Assembly: GCF_004768465.1 (NCBI RefSeq)
Contig: NZ_SRMF01000001.1
Location: 124,001-188,000 of the forward strand
Source: Natronospirillum operosum
GTDB lineage: Bacteria; Pseudomonadota; Gammaproteobacteria; Pseudomonadales; Natronospirillaceae
Direction of reading: 5' to 3'
DNA length: 64,000 nucleotides
Position numbers and translations under genes: made by a program. Position 1 is the first letter of the stretch. Every line of letters begins with the position of its first letter. Positions 29,567 to 39,003 of this stretch are shown here, one piece after another. The notes below the pieces were generated by a model. It was not told the origin of the DNA. It saw only the letters and a program-made list of their open reading frames with translations, and did no database searches.

Positions 29567-30593
29567 TCACCCACTGGCGTGACAGCCAGTAGAAACCACC
29601 CGAGCGTGCCGGGGCGGTGCAGTTGTAACGATTGCGACCGTCCCGGAAGTCCTCGTCATTCTGTACCCGCAGCACGCCGTCCTCGATCTCGAACGGAATC
29701 GGGCGACCGGCGCCGGTAAAACAGTTCAGTGCATCCCAGCGTACATCGTCGTTGTCCAGCAGGCGGGCTTCCAGTACCGGGCGCCGGTCATTGGTAACCT
29801 GGTCGGGCAGCGGGTATTCCACCGGCAGCGGGCGGCTCTGCAACTTGACGCGCAGGGTGTCCAGGTTGGCGGCGGTGCCCCCGGCGGCAAAGCGGGGCAG
29901 GGCCTGCCAGTCGGAGAATTCGGCAATGCCGCCGCTGTGCTGGCCCATGGAGATATAGCCCAGATCATCCATGATGTCGCGCAGCCGGTCGTTGTATTCG
30001 CCATAGGGGTAGGCAAAGATCTTCGGTGGCGCCTCGCCAAGCTCTTCGGTCAGTCGGCGCTGAGCGGTTTCGACCGTATTGATCACGGCTTCGCGCCAGG
30101 CATCGTCATAGGCGTCGTGACGCACCATGTACTCATGAGCATGGCTGTGATTGAGCAGGCGCACGCCGGCGTCGTGCATCTCGCGCAGCTGATCCCACTG
30201 GATGACAATCCGCGAGCCCTGATCAACCGGCTGCGTGGCCACGAAGATGGTGAACGGGAAGTCGTACTCCTGCAGCATCGGCCAGGCGGTGTCATAGACA
30301 TTGATGTAGGTGTCATCAAAGGTCAGGGCGACAGCATTGTCAGGAATGGGCTCACCGGCCTGAATCTGCTCCAGCGCCCATACCAGATCGACCACCTCGT
30401 GGTGTTCATCCAGGTATTCAAGGTGGGCCCGAAAATCATCCACTCGGGTCGATGTCGCCGGGGGCGTGTCATCGGCAACATGGTGATACATCAGCACATT
30501 CAGAGAAGAGGACGCAAGGGCAGAAAAAGACAGCGCCGACAGGGTCAGCAGCACCAGCATCCGGGCCAGATTTCGAGCGCAGGAAATAGTCAT
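29541..30593 (-). CDS. Exported polysaccharide deacetylase family protein
   Basis: The 350-residue precursor starts with a signal peptide (MTISCARNLARMLVLLTLSALSFSALA, cleavage about 27). A NodB-type deacetylase domain follows, with LMYHHV, the metal Asp pair in ALTFDDTYINVYDTAWP, the zinc histidines in LLNHSHAHEYM (HSxxH-like), and YPYGEYNDRLR. A C-terminal extension of about 100 residues (from about 255) has no family I recognise. It probably removes acetyl groups from an envelope or exported polysaccharide such as PNAG (PgaB-like) or chitin-type glycans; the substrate is unknown. ATG 30593 lies 42 bases downstream of tRNA-Gln. Confidence 0.85.
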   Translation of the reverse strand: MTISCARNLARMLVLLTLSALSFSALASSSLNVLMYHHVADDTPPATSTRVDDFRAHLEYLDEHHEVVDLVWALEQIQAGEPIPDNAVALTFDDTYINVYDTAWPMLQEYDFPFTIFVATQPVDQGSRIVIQWDQLREMHDAGVRLLNHSHAHEYMVRHDAYDDAWREAVINTVETAQRRLTEELGEAPPKIFAYPYGEYNDRLRDIMDDLGYISMGQHSGGIAEFSDWQALPRFAAGGTAANLDTLRVKLQSRPLPVEYPLPDQVTNDRRPVLEARLLDNDDVRWDALNCFTGAGRPIPFEIEDGVLRVQNDEDFRDGRNRYNCTAPARSGGFYWLSRQWVINQGPADY

Positions 30594-30634
30594 AGGCGGG
30601 TGTTCCCAAAAGGCAAATGAAGTGCAGAAAGAAA

Positions 30635-30709
30635 TGGCTGGGCCGGGAGGATTCGAACCTCCGAATGCCGATACCAAAAACCGGTGCCTTACCACTTGGC
30701 GACGGCCCA
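30635..30709 (-). tRNA. tRNA-Gln (anticodon TTG)
   Basis: The 75-base gene, including an encoded CCA, folds as a standard cloverleaf. The acceptor TGGGCCG pairs with CGGCCCA. The anticodon stem CCGGT/ATCGG has loop TTTTGGT with anticodon TTG, and the T arm carries GGTTCGAATCC. Sequence and unpaired-looking T1 resemble gammaproteobacterial tRNA-Gln. It is followed by a T-rich stretch without a hairpin and, 42 bases later, by the deacetylase ATG. Confidence 0.97.
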
Positions 30710-30737
30710 ACATCTTTTCTACATCTTATCTGCTCGT

Positions 30738-30814
30738 TGGTGGCTATGGCTAGATTCGAACTAGCGACCCCAGCATTATGAGTGCTGTGCTCTAACCAAC
30801 TGAGCTACATAGCC
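30738..30814 (-). tRNA. tRNA-Met (elongator, anticodon CAT)
   Basis: The 77-base gene with encoded CCA has acceptor GGCTATG, D arm AGCTCAGTTGGTTAGAGC, anticodon stem CAGCA/TGCTG around loop CTCATAA (anticodon CAT), and T arm GTTCGAATC. Pairing at position 1:72 (G-C) and similarity to E. coli metT mark it as elongator rather than initiator. It is the first of two tRNAs behind a strong promoter. Confidence 0.97.
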
Positions 30815-30830
30815 CCGAGAACGAGGCGGT

Positions 30831-30858
30831 ATTATCCATCTATTTTTCGGAGTGTCAA
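30831..30858 (-). promoter_or_regulatory. Promoter of the tRNA-Met/tRNA-Gln operon
   Basis: Reading leftward, a perfect -35 TTGACA (30853-30858) is followed after 16 bases by GATAAT (30831-30836), 5/6 to consensus. A G+C-rich discriminator (ACCGCCTC) precedes tRNA-Met by about 10 bases, as in stringently controlled stable-RNA promoters. Confidence 0.75.
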
Positions 30859-30954
30859 CCTGAGGCGAAAAGAAAATTCAAAAGATTTCAACGGCTTAGC
30901 CAGTTGTGCATTTTGCCGGGATGTTGCTGCCCGCCGCTGTCGGCAGGCGGCGCT

Positions 30955-31170
30955 TCACTCTCTGGCTTCGCGGCCGGATACCGGCGGCAACTGGGGTGCC
31001 TGCGCCTGCCGGTGCAGCCGTATCAGCGTGCTGGCCGTGAGCAGGGCGGCCGTCAGCGCATGATGCTGGAGACGTTCGAGCGTCAGCATGCGATAGTTGT
31101 CTTCACTCATCGCATAGGCGAGTATTTCGTCATCCGTTAGCAGGTTCTTGCCAATTATGATGGGTCGCAT
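30955..31170 (-). CDS. Small protein of unknown function, 71 aa
   Basis: The peptide starts MRPIIIGKNLLTDDEILAYAMSEDNYRM and continues with a hydrophobic/amphipathic helix (LQHHALTAALLTASTLIRLHRQ). It has no clear signal peptide. GGAG lies about 10 bases before ATG 31170. It sits alone between the tRNAs and a rightward gene. Composition looks protein-like at the N-terminus, but the C-terminal 20 residues (QAPQLPPVSGREARE) are low-complexity. No family is recognised. Confidence 0.45.
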   Translation of the reverse strand: MRPIIIGKNLLTDDEILAYAMSEDNYRMLTLERLQHHALTAALLTASTLIRLHRQAQAPQLPPVSGREARE

Positions 31171-31302
31171 TGCGGTGTCTCCGTAAGCTGCATTCCGGCG
31201 GCCTTTGATCGCTCGTAGTGGTCGACATGACTTAAGAATCGGCGTTTGCCGCCGTTACTTTAGGCAGGACGTCAGATACAACTGAAAATTTGGGGTAGAC
31301 CG

Positions 31303-31878
31303 ATGCAGAGCCCGCCTGGGTCCATGGCACCATCAAACAAGAACCTGCGTGGCGCCGGATTGGGCGTTGGTCGGCTGAGCCAGTGTCTACTCGGCCTTGC
31401 GGTCGCTCTGGGATTGCTGTTGCTGGCTGCAGATGCACAGGCGCCCGTGCCGCAGCAGGACTACGATTATGTCGACAGCTATATGGACTACCGCATCTAT
31501 GATCTGCCGCCGCAACTGGTGTTTATCAAGCGTTTCGGCAGTTGGCAGGCGCGGGGAGAAACCGGTCTGCACCGGCTGCTGGTCGTTGATGCCGGCGAGC
31601 ATCTGGCGCGACGGCATCATCTGCTCTATGTACAGTGGGTCTGTCATTGCGAGCAGGGTGTGATGGCGATGATTCCATTGTCGGAAGTGAACCGCAGCGG
31701 GCCCTTTATCTACACGCGCCCGGAAATCCGGCGCCGGGGCCAGACCTGGTACATGAGTCTGGTGGCGCAGAACACCACTACCCGCGATATATCACGGGTC
31801 AATGTCTTCCTGCCGCAGTTCGGTGAGTATCGCGTCGAGTACGACACCTATGAAGGGCCAATGCCCGAGCATCGCTGA
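31303..31878 (+). CDS. Conserved exported protein of unknown function
   Basis: The 191-residue protein has an N-terminal hydrophobic segment (about 26-46, CLLGLAVALGLLLLAADAQA), probably a signal peptide with cleavage after AQA. A soluble domain follows, with many Tyr and paired aromatic residues (YDYVDSYMDYRIYDLPPQLV, GETGLHRLLVVDAG, LYVQWVCHCEQG). Two Cys in a CHC arrangement could bind metal or form a disulfide. No catalytic motif is recognised. The start is ATG 31303 with GGGG upstream, or ATG 31324. It ends 8 bases from the convergent adenosyltransferase gene. Confidence 0.65.
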   Translation: MQSPPGSMAPSNKNLRGAGLGVGRLSQCLLGLAVALGLLLLAADAQAPVPQQDYDYVDSYMDYRIYDLPPQLVFIKRFGSWQARGETGLHRLLVVDAGEHLARRHHLLYVQWVCHCEQGVMAMIPLSEVNRSGPFIYTRPEIRRRGQTWYMSLVAQNTTTRDISRVNVFLPQFGEYRVEYDTYEGPMPEHR

Positions 31879-31885
31879 GTCGTGT

Positions 31886-32473
31886 TCAGTCCTTGCTGCG
31901 GTTGCGGGTCTGCCACAGGATCTCGCGCCCGCCGGCCTCCTGGGCCACTGCCCGTGCCAGTACGAAGAGGTAATCCGACAGTCGGTTGAGGTACTGTACA
32001 GCCTGTACGCCGACCCGCTCCGATTCCGGTCGGGCCTGCTCGCTTGCCGCATCATGCAGGGCCCACAGGGCGCGTTCGGCCCGTCGGGCCACACTACGCG
32101 CCAGATGAATTCGACTGACGCCTTCACTGCCGCCCGGCAGTATGAAGTTGTCCAGCGGCGGCAGATCAGCGTTCAGCCGATCGATGGCCTGCTCCAGTTC
32201 GGTTACCAGATTGGCCTGCACCAGTTCATAGCCGGGCATCGCCAGTTCGCCACCGATATCGAACAGATCATGCTGGATCTGGCTCAGCGTGGCATCTTCC
32301 GCATGCTCTGCGCCCAGTGCCGCGCGCACATGGCCGATCCAGGAATTGACCTCGTCCACATCGCCCAGCGCTTCCACCCGCGCCGCGTGCTTGGCAATGC
32401 GCTCATTGGTTCCGAGTCCGGTTTCACCCCGGTCGCCGGTGCGCGTGTAGATGCGCGACAATCGTTTGCCCAT
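31886..32473 (-). CDS. Cob(I)alamin adenosyltransferase, PduO type
   Basis: This ATP:corrinoid adenosyltransferase makes adenosylcobalamin. The PduO/MMAB motifs are present: YTRTGDRGETGLG (ATP loop) at 9-21, GDVDEVNSWIGHVRA, RAxxRRAERALWAL (SVARRAERALWAL) and YLNRLSDYLFVLARAV at the C-terminus. The 195 residues match the single-domain form. No B12-dependent enzyme or cobalamin riboswitch is visible nearby, so it may serve a salvage role. It starts 28 bases after the sensor-kinase stop. Confidence 0.93.
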   Translation of the reverse strand: MGKRLSRIYTRTGDRGETGLGTNERIAKHAARVEALGDVDEVNSWIGHVRAALGAEHAEDATLSQIQHDLFDIGGELAMPGYELVQANLVTELEQAIDRLNADLPPLDNFILPGGSEGVSRIHLARSVARRAERALWALHDAASEQARPESERVGVQAVQYLNRLSDYLFVLARAVAQEAGGREILWQTRNRSKD

Positions 32474-32500
32474 GTTCTGCGTTCCCGTTGCCCTGCGGTG

Positions 32501-34531
32501 TCATGCGCCCTGATCGGGCGCGTCCACCAGCGGCAGTTTGATGGTGAAGGTGGTGCCGGCTCCGGGCGTCGAGCTGACCGAGAGCTGGCCGTGATGGTGA
32601 GAGGTTACAATAAAATAGGCCACGCTGAGACCCAGGCCGGTGCCTTCGCCGACTTCCTTGGTGGTGAAGAAGGGTTCGAACACCCGCTTGCGGGTAGAGG
32701 CGTCCATGCCCCGCCCATTGTCCGACACCTGAATGATGCAGTGGCGGGCGGTGTGGCTGCATTCGATCGTGATGCGCCCCGGCTGGGTGAGATCATGGCG
32801 GTCCTGCACGGCCTGCCAGGCATTCTTCAGCAGATTGAACACGACCTGCTCGATCTCCGTGTTGGCCACGGGGACTTCCAGGTCCGCGGCGGCGTCCAGA
32901 TGCTGTTCGATGATCAGGTTGCCCTGCTTGACGTCCTGGCGCAGGTTGAGGTCGCTCATGGCAATGGCCAGCGCACGTCCGATCAGATCGGTGATGGGGG
33001 CCGGTTGGCGGTCGGAGGAGCTCTGGCGACTGAACTGCAGCATGTTGGTCACAATGGCCGCTGCGCGTTCGCCGGAACTGAGGATGTGGTCCAGAAAGCG
33101 CGGAATGTCGCGCTCTTCCAGATAGTGCACGAGCTGATCGAGATCCAGCCCCAGTTTTTCGGCCGCCTTGCGATTGGCGGCAGTTTCCGGTGACAGGCGC
33201 CGGCGTATGGTCTGGGCGCTCTGCACCACGGCGCTGAGCGGGTTGTTGATCTCGTGAGCCATGCCCGCCGCCAGCCCGCCGACGGACATCATCTTCTCGC
33301 TCTGCACCATCATGTCTTCCAGGCGCACCTTGTCAGAGACATCGTCGATGCGGATAACGGCACCGATGGTACCGGCCAGATGCAGCGGGTAGATGACCAT
33401 GTCCAGGGTCAGCTCCTGCTCATCCTGCTGCCAGGTGACACGTTCGATACGCTGGATTTCCTTGTCCAGCAGGGCCCGGCTGAGGCGGTCCATGTAGTCG
33501 CTCATCAGCGGGAAGGCTTCGTCCAGGCTGTAGCCCAGGGCTGTATCCAGAGCCCGGCCGCTGAGCCGACTGGCCTCGTCATTCCACTGGGTAATCAGGG
33601 CATGCTCGTCCACGGCAATCAGCGCCGAGGGCATGGAGTTGATCATGGCATTCAGGTAGGCCTGGAACTCGGTCAGCTTGCGTTCCACGCGTGAACGCAC
33701 CTGCACCTCGAACTCCAGGCGCTGGTTGGCATCCCGGGTTTCCTGCGCCAGAGTCTGCGCCTGCACCTGAGCCTTTTCGGCCCGATCGCGTTCACTCTGC
33801 AGCTGCACGTCGCGTGTTTCCACGCGCTGCAGCATGGCATTGAAGGAGTCCACCAGATCGCCAATGTCGTCTTCCGGCCCTTTCTGGGCCCGAATGGTGA
33901 AATCTTCCTCGCGGTCGATCTTGCGGGCCACGGCCATCAGATGACGCATGGGTGCCGAGATGGCGCGCTGAAACCGGTAGGATACCAGCGTGACCAGTCC
34001 CAGCCCCAGCAGGCTGATCAGCAGCATGCCGATCAGGCTGTGACGGTAGACACTGTGCATCAGGGTAGCGTTGCCGACCACATAGAGTTGCCAGTTGCCG
34101 CTTGCATCAAGGTCGACCAGGGCCTGGCGCCGGGGCGGTGAGGCCTGACCGGGCAGGAACTCGATCTGGCTGGGCAGGGCCCGGCGCGGACTGCGGTTGA
34201 ACTCGGCGACGCGGGTACCCTGCTCGTACAGGGCCACGGCCTCGATCATGTCGGGGAAGGGCGCCGAGGCCATGTCCCGGCGCAGCCAGAGATCCCGGTA
34301 GTCGGTCTCTGTCGGCAGGCCGCGAAAGGCGAGTACCACGGTGTCGATCATCTGCGGTGCCAGAGTGCGGTAGGACAGCAGAAAAGCGATCGTGACGGAG
34401 GCCAGCAGCACCGCCACAAAGCTGCACCCGAGCAGAATGGCATTGCGCAGAAACAGGCGATTGTGAGCCTGCAGAGGGTTTTTCACGCCGGAATCCATGC
34501 CCGTAGAAATCAGATGGGGTAAAGCTGGCAT
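32501..34531 (-). CDS. Membrane sensor histidine kinase (HAMP-PAS-HisKA-HATPase)
   Basis: The 676-residue kinase has two membrane helices (about 28-52 and 165-187) around a periplasmic sensor domain, then HAMP (about 190-245), a coiled-coil stretch, a PAS-like domain (about 300-410) and HisKA with GMAHEINNPLSAVVQSAQ (the His is the phospho-acceptor). The HATPase has NLLKNAWQAV, SDNGRGMD and GTGLGLSVAYF. No receiver domain is attached and no response regulator is adjacent. panE plus a sensor kinase is also, from memory, the Pseudomonas arrangement (the PA4397/PA4398 region). The ATG at 34531 overlaps the panE stop (TGATG); ATG 34498 is an alternative. Confidence 0.9.
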   Translation of the reverse strand: MPALPHLISTGMDSGVKNPLQAHNRLFLRNAILLGCSFVAVLLASVTIAFLLSYRTLAPQMIDTVVLAFRGLPTETDYRDLWLRRDMASAPFPDMIEAVALYEQGTRVAEFNRSPRRALPSQIEFLPGQASPPRRQALVDLDASGNWQLYVVGNATLMHSVYRHSLIGMLLISLLGLGLVTLVSYRFQRAISAPMRHLMAVARKIDREEDFTIRAQKGPEDDIGDLVDSFNAMLQRVETRDVQLQSERDRAEKAQVQAQTLAQETRDANQRLEFEVQVRSRVERKLTEFQAYLNAMINSMPSALIAVDEHALITQWNDEASRLSGRALDTALGYSLDEAFPLMSDYMDRLSRALLDKEIQRIERVTWQQDEQELTLDMVIYPLHLAGTIGAVIRIDDVSDKVRLEDMMVQSEKMMSVGGLAAGMAHEINNPLSAVVQSAQTIRRRLSPETAANRKAAEKLGLDLDQLVHYLEERDIPRFLDHILSSGERAAAIVTNMLQFSRQSSSDRQPAPITDLIGRALAIAMSDLNLRQDVKQGNLIIEQHLDAAADLEVPVANTEIEQVVFNLLKNAWQAVQDRHDLTQPGRITIECSHTARHCIIQVSDNGRGMDASTRKRVFEPFFTTKEVGEGTGLGLSVAYFIVTSHHHGQLSVSSTPGAGTTFTIKLPLVDAPDQGA

Positions 34532-35415
34532 CAAGCGCCGGCTTTTGCAAGCCGATCCTGCAGGGCGCGCAGGCTGTCTGTATCGATACCGTGGTACAGG
34601 CCGCGCTCGATCAGCGGGCCCAGAATGGCGTTGACCTCCGTGGACCGACCGTGGTGCAGGTCCTGATGCATCGAAGAGTAGTTGCGCGCGGTGGCGCGGA
34701 TGACCGCTTCCACCTGCCGGATCATGTCGCCCGCGTCCAGCGCCATGCCCTCGGCGACGGCAATGCGGACCCCCAGTTGCACCAGGCCGACCCATTGCTG
34801 GCGCAGTTCCGGTTCGGCCAGGCCGCCGTTGGGCAGGTCGTGCAGGGCCGTCAGCGGATTGATGGCGCAATTGATGATCAGCTTCTGCCACAGGGCCGTG
34901 CGCACCGCAGCGGGGGTGGGCAGCCACTGGGCCTGCAGTGTGCTGCGCCGCAGAGCCTGGATCAACGGCCCGGGCGGCAGCGGCTCCCGCCAGGGGCCGA
35001 CTCGGGTCTGGCCGCGCCCGGTGTGACGAATCCGGCCGCGCTCCAGACGCAGGGCGCCCTCGGTGGTGATGCCGGCATACAGGTGCTGCTGCGGGCCGAG
35101 CCAGCCGGCAACCTCGTCCTGGGGCCCCAGGCCGTTGTGCAGCAGCAGTACCTCCGCCTGTGCGCTCAGCAGAGGCAGACAGGCCTGCACCGCGGCGGCG
35201 ACCTGGCCGGCCTTGGTGGTCACGATGGCTGCTGTGATGGGTGCCGGATCGTTCAGCGCCAGAAGATTGCAGTCCCGGCAGCGGCCGGTGTCATCACTCA
35301 GGGTCAACTGCTCGCCCCGGCCTGCAGGGTGACGCAGCCTGACCAGACAGTCGTCAGGCAGCGACAGGGCACAATGCAGGCCGATGGCGCCGGGGCCGAT
35401 GATGTCAATCTGCAT
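34531..35415 (-). CDS. panE: 2-Dehydropantoate 2-reductase
   Basis: PanE reduces ketopantoate to pantoate with NADPH in pantothenate synthesis. The Rossmann motif GPGAIGLHCALSL is at residue 7, and the C-terminal ketopantoate reductase domain contains LWQKLIINCAINPLTALHDLPNG with the catalytic Lys and Asn, plus SSMHQDLHHGRSTEVNAILG with the conserved Glu region. The length of 294 is typical. Its stop overlaps the sensor-kinase start, so the pair is translationally coupled. Confidence 0.93.
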   Translation of the reverse strand: MQIDIIGPGAIGLHCALSLPDDCLVRLRHPAGRGEQLTLSDDTGRCRDCNLLALNDPAPITAAIVTTKAGQVAAAVQACLPLLSAQAEVLLLHNGLGPQDEVAGWLGPQQHLYAGITTEGALRLERGRIRHTGRGQTRVGPWREPLPPGPLIQALRRSTLQAQWLPTPAAVRTALWQKLIINCAINPLTALHDLPNGGLAEPELRQQWVGLVQLGVRIAVAEGMALDAGDMIRQVEAVIRATARNYSSMHQDLHHGRSTEVNAILGPLIERGLYHGIDTDSLRALQDRLAKAGA

Positions 35416-35552
35416 GTACGAAACTCCTGTCTGGCGCGGGCTTTTATGGTGTCGAGGACAGTTTCTTCAGCGCCCGGACTTGAAATGGCAACGGTCGCCC
35501 CCAAATTGCCGCTGAGAGACGGATAGCCGTTGAAGCAAACCCGGGAGAATCC

Positions 35553-35960
35553 ATGCCATTACTGATACTGTTGCTGCTGTTTTTTGCGCTGGAACTCGGG
35601 TTGTTCATCGAGCTGGGCTCGCAGATCGGCATACTGGCCACGCTGCTGGAGATTGTCGTCTCCGCCGTGATCGGTGTCCAGTTGATCCGCCTCACCGGTT
35701 TTCGCGTGCTGCAGGAAATGCAGGCCGGCATGGTCAACCAGTGGTGGCTGCAGGTACGACAGCAGACCATTGCCCGGCGCATGTTTGCCGGGCTGTTGCT
35801 GATCGCGCCGGGTTTCGCCACTGATGCTCTGGGGCTGGTGCTGCTGGTGTGGAGCTGGATGGGCCCGAGTGGTCCGCGCACGCCGCCGCCGGGGCAGGAT
35901 CAACAGACAGATCCGACCTCCGGCCGGGTGATCGAAGGCGACTACGAACGCCGGGACTGA
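35553..35960 (+). CDS. fxsA: FxsA family membrane protein
   Basis: The 135-residue protein has several hydrophobic segments (LLILLLLFFALELGLFIEL at the N-terminus, about 28-45, and 76-100) and the FxsA signatures EXXLFIELGSQIG and ARRMFAGLLLIAPGFATDALGLVLLV (core IAPGFATDALG). The C-terminal tail is Pro/Gln-rich and polar. FxsA is known for relieving phage T7 exclusion in F-plasmid E. coli; its cell role is unclear. It lies directly upstream of groESL, as in Pseudomonas. Confidence 0.93.
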   Translation: MPLLILLLLFFALELGLFIELGSQIGILATLLEIVVSAVIGVQLIRLTGFRVLQEMQAGMVNQWWLQVRQQTIARRMFAGLLLIAPGFATDALGLVLLVWSWMGPSGPRTPPPGQDQQTDPTSGRVIEGDYERRD

Positions 35961-36021
35961 GCCTGGCTGCGGCGGCGGCCGAGGAATTTGGGTGACGGGC
36001 AAAAAAGTTGGCCGCCACCTA

Positions 36022-36048
36022 TTGAAACTGGCCTTCCTATCCCCATTT
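36022..36048 (+). promoter_or_regulatory. Sigma-32 heat-shock promoter of groESL
   Basis: TTGAAA (36022-36027, within CTATTGAAA) is followed after 13 bases by CCCCATTT (36041-36048). This matches the RpoH consensus CTTGAAA-N13-17-CCCCATNT closely and sits 51 bases before the groES ATG. No CIRCE operator (HrcA) is seen. Confidence 0.85.
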
Positions 36049-36098
36049 TCGGGAAGGCATAACAAACAGCCAATCTGTTTAACTGGGAGAAACATCAG

Positions 36099-36389
36099 AT
36101 GAACATTCGTCCGTTGCATGATCGCATCGTTGTACGACGCAAAGAAGAAGAAACCAAGACCGCTGGTGGCATCGTTTTGCCCGGTTCTGCCAAGGAAAAG
36201 CCTTCTCAGGGTGAAGTATTGGCGGTGGGCAATGGTCGGCTGCTGGACAACGGCGAAGTGCGCCCGCTGGACCTGAAAGTGGGTGACATTGTCGTCTTCG
36301 GTCAGTACTCCGGCAGCACCGTCAAGATTGACGGCGAAGAGCTGCTGATCATGTCCGAGAGCGATGTGTTCGGCGTTGTCGAAGGCTGA
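36099..36389 (+). CDS. groES: Co-chaperonin GroES
   Basis: GroES forms the heptameric lid of the GroEL folding chamber. The 96 residues start [14 protein letters not shown] and contain the mobile-loop region [19 protein letters not shown] that docks to GroEL, and the roof and base strands ([26 protein letters not shown]). GGGAGAAAC precedes its ATG. groEL follows 48 bases later. Both genes show the smooth codon pattern of highly expressed genes. Confidence 0.99.
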   Translation: MNIRPLHDRIVVRRKEEETKTAGGIVLPGSAKEKPSQGEVLAVGNGRLLDNGEVRPLDLKVGDIVVFGQYSGSTVKIDGEELLIMSESDVFGVVEG

Positions 36390-36425
36390 ACAACCACGGG
36401 CTTAACCAACAGATTGAACGAATGA

Positions 36426-38087
<1,662 letters not shown>

Positions 38088-38124
38088 GCAGCCCGCCGGC
38101 TACTCGAACCTTCGGGTTCACCGG

Positions 38125-38160
38125 AAAACGCCTCGAGGTTAGCCTCGGGGCGTTTTTTTT
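38125..38160 (+). terminator. Intrinsic terminator of groESL
   Basis: AAAACGCCTCGAGG (38125-38138) pairs with CCTCGGGGCGTTTT (38143-38156) across a four-base loop, with one G-T pair, and ends in a run of eight T. It lies 38 bases after the groEL stop. Confidence 0.93.
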
Positions 38161-38256
38161 GCGTTTCAGTCGACGCTTTGGGCGCTCGACCGAGATTGAT
38201 GTGGTTGGCGCAACTCAAGTACACTCGAACGCTAATTGTCCGCCGCACTATCAATC

Positions 38257-39003
38257 ATGAACAAGACACGGCTGTTGCTTGTCGTATTCCTGCTGGCTTT
38301 CATCGTTACTCTGGTGCTGACCGTGCCGGTGCGCCTGCTGTGGCACCATGGTGGCCAACACCTCGGGCTGCCGGTAGAGATGAGCCATCTGTCGGGAAAT
38401 CTCTGGCAGGGCCAGGGCGAGCTGCACCATGCCGGGCGGAGCATGCAACTGGGCTGGCGCCTGGCGCCGACGGCACTGCGCACGGCGCATCTGGGTTATG
38501 ACCTGTCGGTACAGGCGCCGGGCGTCGACCTGAGCGGGCGTGCCGAATACCGCCCCGGCAGCTATCGTCTGGCCGGGCTCGACGGCTTCGCGGCGATGTC
38601 GCAGGCGAACCCCTGGCTGCAGCAGGCGGGTACCGAGCTGGACGGGCGCCTGTGGCTGGATGATCTGCATCTGCGCTGGCGCCCCCGCAGCGGGCGTGTC
38701 AGCGGTGCAGGGCGCTTCGACTGGCGGCAGGGCCGGGTCGATTTCAACTGGCTGGACGGTCAGCGCCGCTCGGTCGACCTGCCGCTGCTGGCCGGCACCC
38801 TGACCACCAACGGCAATGGTGTCACCCAGGCTCAGGTCAGTGATGGCGACCACCCGGTGGTCCGGGTCGAACTCGATGCCGACGGTGACCTGATGTATCG
38901 GCTCTATACGCACTTGCGCGACGTCCTGCAGGTCGAGTTGCCGGGGGGTCAGGAGGTGATTATGGAAGGTCAGGTCAACGTCAGGGAGACGCTGCAATGG
39001 TGA
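38257..39003 (+). CDS. gspN: Type II secretion system protein N
   Basis: This 248-residue inner-membrane protein has one N-terminal helix (about 6-26, LLLVVFLLAFIVTLVLTVP). A periplasmic domain follows, with the typical GspN opening VRLLWHHGGQHLGLPVEMSHLSGNLWQGQ (core LSGNLWQG). GspN is an accessory, non-essential part of some type II secretion systems. Its last 7 bases overlap gspC. A possible promoter (TTGATG-18-TACACT, 38196-38225) lies upstream. Confidence 0.85.
   Translation: MNKTRLLLVVFLLAFIVTLVLTVPVRLLWHHGGQHLGLPVEMSHLSGNLWQGQGELHHAGRSMQLGWRLAPTALRTAHLGYDLSVQAPGVDLSGRAEYRPGSYRLAGLDGFAAMSQANPWLQQAGTELDGRLWLDDLHLRWRPRSGRVSGAGRFDWRQGRVDFNWLDGQRRSVDLPLLAGTLTTNGNGVTQAQVSDGDHPVVRVELDADGDLMYRLYTHLRDVLQVELPGGQEVIMEGQVNVRETLQW

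Noticed and set aside
31232-31438. A 68-codon - strand frame opposite the exported protein
   Set aside because: It overlaps the N-terminal coding part of the better-supported 31303-31878 gene and has no start signal.
32501-34927. An 808-codon version of the panE-linked kinase
   Set aside because: The first ~130 codons lie over panE out of frame and are Arg/Pro/Gly-rich. The start at the TGATG overlap (34531) is the sensible one.
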